Below, piece by piece: positions 63,763-64,000 of a stretch of DNA of 64,000 nucleotides (position 1 is the first letter of the stretch; each line of letters opens with the position of its first letter). The position numbers and the translations under genes are program-made. Location of the stretch: the NCBI RefSeq assembly GCF_003032475.1, contig NZ_CP028369.1, forward strand, positions 1,612,001-1,676,000, given 5' to 3'. The notes under the pieces were generated by a model that saw only the letters and a program-made list of their open reading frames with translations, had not been told where the DNA came from and did not search any database. The DNA comes from Streptomyces sp. P3. GTDB lineage: Bacteria; Actinomycetota; Actinomycetes; Streptomycetales; Streptomycetaceae.

Positions 63763-64000
63763 TCACGCCGCCCTTTCGTCACGTTCCGCGCTTGCGGGTT
63801 CCATTGTGCGGGCCACCACTGACAACAGGTTCCCGGCCGCGAGGGTCTGCGAGGCTGACGGCCCGGTCGGTGCGAGCGGCCACGCGGCCGGGGCCCACCC
63901 CGCCTCGAACCGCTCGCCCGACGCTCACCGCTCGAGGCGGGACGTTCGACCTCGCCCGTCCGCCTCCCGCATCCGAGTCCTTCGTCCGGCGTCCTGCGTC
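63763..64000 (-). other. Right-edge stretch with a possible 3-prime gene end
   Basis: A minus-strand frame ends in TGA at 63763, three bases before holB, reading AGNLLSVVARTMEPASAERDERAA at its end. An in-frame TGA about 55 codons upstream and the lack of a start codon mean that I cannot support it as a gene. It may be the end of an upstream gene with a sequencing or real frameshift, or just chance. I see nothing on the plus strand. Confidence 0.2.

Noticed and set aside
63763..64000. C-terminal end of tmk upstream of holB
   Set aside because: Position would fit, but the frame is broken by a TGA after about 55 codons and no thymidylate kinase motif is visible.

Overview
The window is high-GC actinobacterial DNA and almost certainly comes from a Streptomyces chromosome. 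It has GTG and TTG starts, ATGA/GTGA gene overlaps, SARP-type regulation, DUF397 and DUF1023 proteins, and a holB/tRNA-Thr core segment at the right. From the left edge to about 44.9 kb it holds most of a biosynthetic gene cluster for a glycosylated aromatic polyketide. The cluster is not complete, because the first gene runs off the left edge.

Starter unit and aromatic core (1-23.2 kb, 37.4-44.9 kb). A type I PKS pair on the minus strand appears to build a short branched starter: an AT-less KSQ-ACP loading protein served by a separate acyltransferase, then a KS-AT-DH-ER-KR module whose AT carries the methylmalonyl signature YASH. A KASIII-like protein with Ser in place of the catalytic Cys is placed to hand the starter to the type II PKS. 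The type II set is KS-alpha, KS-beta, ACP, a C9-type ketoreductase, an ActIV-like metallo-beta-lactamase-fold cyclase and an SRPBCC-ABM fusion cyclase. An acyl-CoA carboxylase beta/epsilon pair probably supplies malonyl-CoA. Tailoring enzymes are an O-methyltransferase, two NTF2-like proteins, a flavin reductase, a class D flavin monooxygenase, a quinone-oxidoreductase-like MDR protein and a P450.

Sugar, export and resistance. RmlA, RmlB, a 2,3-dehydratase, a Gfo/Idh 3-ketoreductase, a 3,5-epimerase, a cupin and one glycosyltransferase indicate a 2,6-dideoxysugar. No 4-ketoreductase lies in the window. An AlkZ-like DNA glycosylase with a QxQ motif and a DrrC/UvrA paralogue suggest that the product binds and alkylates DNA, as pluramycins and trioxacarcins do. 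A 14-TM MFS pump is probably the exporter.

Embedded peptide-modification cassette (23.2-29.6 kb). Inside the polyketide cluster sits a minus-strand set: a 45-residue peptide, an Ocin-ThiF-like/YcaO fusion and a SagB-like oxidoreductase. It is flanked by a histidine kinase and a response regulator and is separated from the MFS gene by two perfect hairpins. This is the most unusual part of the window. The peptide has the features of a RiPP precursor, but neither a product nor a role can be read from the sequence.

Regulation. A SARP activator lies at 42.1 kb. Seven-base direct repeats spaced 11 bp apart, with the last repeat 8 bp before a -10-like hexamer, occur in front of most biosynthetic operons. 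This is the known architecture of SARP boxes.

Right flank (44.9-64 kb). Accessory genes come first: a DUF397 gene beside a regulator remnant, a lower-GC DUF1023 hydrolase/lipoprotein pair, and an RHS polymorphic toxin with putative immunity genes. Two related IS5-family elements follow, the first with a frameshifted transposase. Core genes end the window: tRNA-Thr(CGT), a secreted alpha/beta hydrolase and holB.
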